Source: an uncultured Methylophaga sp.
GTDB lineage: Bacteria > Pseudomonadota > Gammaproteobacteria > Nitrosococcales > Methylophagaceae
Length of the DNA stretch: 64,000 nucleotides
Reading direction: 5' to 3'
NCBI GenBank assembly: GCA_913055695.1
Contig: CAJXKF010000005.1
Location: 1-64,000, forward strand
In this document: piece by piece, positions 61,354-64,000 of the stretch
Numbering within the stretch: position 1 is the first letter of the stretch
Layout: the number at the start of each line of letters is the position of its first letter
Program-made: the position numbers and the translations under genes
The notes under the pieces: model-generated
The model's database searches: none
Told to the model about the DNA's origin: nothing
What the model saw: only the letters and a program-made list of their open reading frames with translations

Positions 61354-64000
61354 ATGAGTTTACGATACCTATTCAATCTCTTATTCCTGTTCATTTTCAG
61401 CATAGCGCAGAATGCGCTGGCCGATGAGCAGGCACAGCATGATGTCACCATTCAACTGCACTGGCAGCATCAGTTTCAGTTTGCCGGCATTTATGCTGCT
61501 AAAGAAAAAGGCTTTTTCCAACAGGCCGGTCTTAATGTCGATATTCAGACCGGTTTTACCCATCCTTACGATGAAGTAGAAAGCGGCGAAGTCGAATTCG
61601 GCCTGTCCGGCACCGGCATCGTGGTCGAATACCTTAAAGGCCGGCCCCTGGTGGCATTGGGCGCCACCTTTCAGAATAGTCCCTATGTCTGGCTGGTCAA
61701 AGCCGATTCCGGCATTTATTCGGCACAGGATTTTATCGGCAAAACAGTCACACGACAGTCTTATGCCGACGATCTGGCAGCGATTTTTCTGAAAGAAGAT
61801 ATCGATACCAGCCGGATCAATTTTGTGCCGCCCAAGGCCAGTGATATCGACGATCTGCTGGCTGGTAGGGTCGATGCCCTGACAGCCTATATTTCCAACG
61901 AGCCCTTCAAGCTGGTAGAAAAACAGGTGCCGTATCGCACCATTGCGCCAAAAGATTACGGCATCAGTTTTTACAGCGATATTCTGTTCACATCACAACA
62001 ATATCTCGACAACCACCCAGAAGCTGTTCGGGCTTTCCGTGAGGCGGTCTATCAGGGTTGGCGCTATGCCGCTGAACATCCACAGGAAATCATTGAGCTG
62101 ATTCTGGCCAAATATAATCCCCAGAATAAAAGCCGTACCCATCTTCAGTTTGAAGCTGACCAGTTACTCAAACTCAGCCTCTATCCCACCGTTGAGTTTG
62201 GTCATATGACTGAGAGTCGCTGGCAACAAATCGCGGAAATCTATCAGGCACTGGGACTCTATGACTCGGTCGGCAATCTCGATGGTTTTCTCTACAAAGA
62301 CGCCGGAAGCAGGGACTGGCCTTTTCTGCTCAGCCTCAGTTTTGTTGGCCTGGTATTGCTTGTCGTCATCAGTCTGCTGTTGAAAAAGCATCATGACAAA
62401 CGTCTGGATAGGACTATCCGCGAGCATACCCGGGAACTCAAACAGGAGCTCACAAAACGTGAGGAGCTGGAAGCCGCGGCGCGCCATGAAAGTCTGCGCT
62501 TACAGACTTTGCTCGATCACACCATCGACAGCGTGATTACCATCAATCATCACGGCATTATCGAGAATTACAACAAGGCTTCTGAAGGACTTTACGGTTA
62601 TCAGCCGGAAGAAGTGATTGGTCAGAATATCACCATGCTGATGCCGGCCAGTTACCGGGATTTACATAAGCTGGGCATGTCACGCTTTTTGTCCACCGAA
62701 GAGAGCCGTATTCTGGGCAAGCCGGTCGAAGTGGAAGCGCAGCATAAAAGCGGCAAGACCTTTCCCATTGAACTCACTATCAGTGATTTTCAGTGGGAAG
62801 GTGAATACATGTTCACAGGTATTGCCCGTGATATCAGCACACAGAAAGCCGAACAGCAGGCTTTAATCGAAGCCAAGCAGCAGGCGGAACGCGCCAATAA
62901 TGCCAAGTCTGAGTTTCTCTCCGCGATGAGTCATGAGCTGCGCACCCCGCTAAACGGCATACTCGGCTTTGCCCAGTTACTGCTCAGCGATAAAGAGCAA
63001 AGCTTAAGCAAACCGCAGATCAAAAGCGTGCGTCAGATCATTTACAGCGGAGAACACCTGCTGACTTTGATTAATGACGTACTGGAGCTGGCTAAAATTG
63101 AAGCCGGCAACATTAAAACTTCGCATGATCATGTTCATATTTCCAGCGTGTTTGAAGAGTGTCTGCCCATGCTGCAGACACAGGCCAAGCAATATGATGT
63201 GCATGTCGATCTGCTCAACAATAATGACTGCGTGGTCATTGCCGACTTTACCAAGCTCAAACAGGTGTTTATCAACCTTGTCACCAACGCCATCAAGTAC
63301 AACAAGGCGGGCGGTAAAGTCTTGATCAGCACCAGCGTGCGGACTCACAACAGCTCATTGAAACTGACAATCACCGATACCGGTCAGGGTATCGCGGCTG
63401 ACAGACAGTCCCAGGTGTTTACCGCATTTGAGCGGCTGGGTCAGGAATACGCCAATATTGAAGGCAGTGGTGTGGGGCTCAGTGTCAGCAAACGGCTGAT
63501 TGAAGCCATGGGCGGCAGTATTGATTTCGCCAGCACTGAAGGTCAGGGCAGCAGTTTCTGGATTGAATTGCCCTTATCCACGCAACAGCAAAGCATATTG
63601 CCTGCAACACCCCGGATATTGGGCTCTGCAGAGCAAACACTCCTGCTGGAACGACGTGGAGACAGTGAGCGCAGTCAACAGCGCTATCATGTGCTGTATA
63701 TTGAGGACAATCCCGCCAATATTCGCCTGATAGAGGTCTTTTTCTCACGATACCCGCATATCTGTCTGCATACTTGCGAGAGCGCTGAAGCCGGTCTGGA
63801 ACTGCTGAAAACAATGATTCCGGATGTGATTCTGCTGGATATCAACCTGCCGGGCATGAGTGGCATTGAACTGCGCCGCGTCATGCAGGAAAACCCGGAT
63901 TTTGCCGATATTCCGGTGGTGGCACTGACGGCTGCCGCGATGCAGGACAATATCGATGCGGCAGACGGCCTGTTCAAGGCCTATATCACCAAACCGGTCG
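61354..64000 (+). CDS. Hybrid sensor kinase with periplasmic NMT1-type binding domain, cut by right edge
   Basis: 882 codons are visible and the frame is open at the edge. Signal peptide (YLFNLLFLFIFSIAQNALAD), NMT1/THI5-like binding domain (about 27-300: LHWQHQFQFAGIYAAKEKGF, then EVEFGLSGTGIVVEYL), a membrane helix (about 328-348), PAS (about 385-495), HisKA with FLSAMSHELRTPLNG, HATPase (NAIKYN, DTGQGI, GSGVGLSVS) and a receiver with DVILLDINLPGMSG. The frame stops inside the receiver's conserved Lys region (ITKPV). The binding domain is related to thiamine-precursor and nitrate/sulfonate binders, so the signal is a small molecule yet unknown. An output domain may lie beyond 64000. Confidence 0.88.
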   Translation, partial: MSLRYLFNLLFLFIFSIAQNALADEQAQHDVTIQLHWQHQFQFAGIYAAKEKGFFQQAGLNVDIQTGFTHPYDEVESGEVEFGLSGTGIVVEYLKGRPLVALGATFQNSPYVWLVKADSGIYSAQDFIGKTVTRQSYADDLAAIFLKEDIDTSRINFVPPKASDIDDLLAGRVDALTAYISNEPFKLVEKQVPYRTIAPKDYGISFYSDILFTSQQYLDNHPEAVRAFREAVYQGWRYAAEHPQEIIELILAKYNPQNKSRTHLQFEADQLLKLSLYPTVEFGHMTESRWQQIAEIYQALGLYDSVGNLDGFLYKDAGSRDWPFLLSLSFVGLVLLVVISLLLKKHHDKRLDRTIREHTRELKQELTKREELEAAARHESLRLQTLLDHTIDSVITINHHGIIENYNKASEGLYGYQPEEVIGQNITMLMPASYRDLHKLGMSRFLSTEESRILGKPVEVEAQHKSGKTFPIELTISDFQWEGEYMFTGIARDISTQKAEQQALIEAKQQAERANNAKSEFLSAMSHELRTPLNGILGFAQLLLSDKEQSLSKPQIKSVRQIIYSGEHLLTLINDVLELAKIEAGNIKTSHDHVHISSVFEECLPMLQTQAKQYDVHVDLLNNNDCVVIADFTKLKQVFINLVTNAIKYNKAGGKVLISTSVRTHNSSLKLTITDTGQGIAADRQSQVFTAFERLGQEYANIEGSGVGLSVSKRLIEAMGGSIDFASTEGQGSSFWIELPLSTQQQSILPATPRILGSAEQTLLLERRGDSERSQQRYHVLYIEDNPANIRLIEVFFSRYPHICLHTCESAEAGLELLKTMIPDVILLDINLPGMSGIELRRVMQENPDFADIPVVALTAAAMQDNIDAADGLFKAYITKPV

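Overview
The window reads as a chromosomal segment of a methylotrophic gammaproteobacterium. Methylophaga or a close relative is my best guess, from gene content and protein style rather than any database search. The main clues are the N-terminus of a PQQ methanol dehydrogenase at the left edge, a free-standing 23-residue pqqA, two LuxR-type response regulators with a NarX-like sensor kinase, SoxY/SoxZ-like carriers, a frame-broken methylotroph-type cytochrome c, and flagellar and LPS-export genes in gammaproteobacterial order. No transposase, integrase, prophage or CRISPR array was seen.

Layout. Positions 1-6031, all on the minus strand, hold a methanol-oxidation block: bepA, soxY, soxZ, sensor kinase and response regulator, tightly packed, then pqqA, a second response regulator and the dehydrogenase start. 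Positions 6126-9060 hold tusA-dsrE, tRNA-Arg and groES-groEL behind a heat-shock promoter. Positions 9097-20404 are mixed: an SLC13 permease, a soluble PAS-PAS chemoreceptor, tRNA-Gly, actP with its DUF485 partner, a glycosidase-like/LPS-kinase fusion, a lipoprotein, a flavin oxidoreductase and alkB. Positions 20579-28766 form a cell-cell signalling and c-di-GMP block: rpfG-rpfC convergent with rpfF (DSF quorum sensing), a Tat-exported histone-deacetylase-like enzyme and a PAS-GGDEF-EAL protein. Positions 28871-34512 hold a DUF523/DUF1722 protein, an SDR protein, hemH, flgN-flgM-flgA and cheV, with two sigma-28 promoters. Positions 34566-40588 hold a GldG/DUF4340 ABC exporter-like operon and a DUF2333 protein.

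Positions 40733-46744 hold the broken cytochrome, then a tungstate-type binding protein, a phosphate-selective-type porin, a ModE-like regulator, moaC, moaD-moaE, a MAPEG protein and MarC. Positions 46922-48385 are ubiD. Positions 48449-50437 are an AT-rich three-gene accessory cassette (GHKL ATPase, STAS-like DUF4325, membrane/coiled-coil protein) with a long palindromic repeat just upstream. Positions 50757-64000 hold a zinc-finger protein, a small periplasmic protein, prlC, an LpxH-like phosphatase, a glycosyltransferase, mlaA, a Ca/Na exchanger, and the Kdo/LPS-export run kdsD-kdsC-lptC-lptA-lptB, then a large periplasmic-binding hybrid kinase cut by the right edge.

The themes are control of methanol oxidation, diffusible-fatty-acid and c-di-GMP signalling, oxyanion uptake tied to molybdopterin synthesis, and outer-membrane biogenesis. 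The strongest candidates for new biology are the rpf locus with its unusual neighbours, the xoxF/pqqA/SoxYZ/two-regulator cluster with phased upstream repeats, and the GHKL-DUF4325-membrane cassette.
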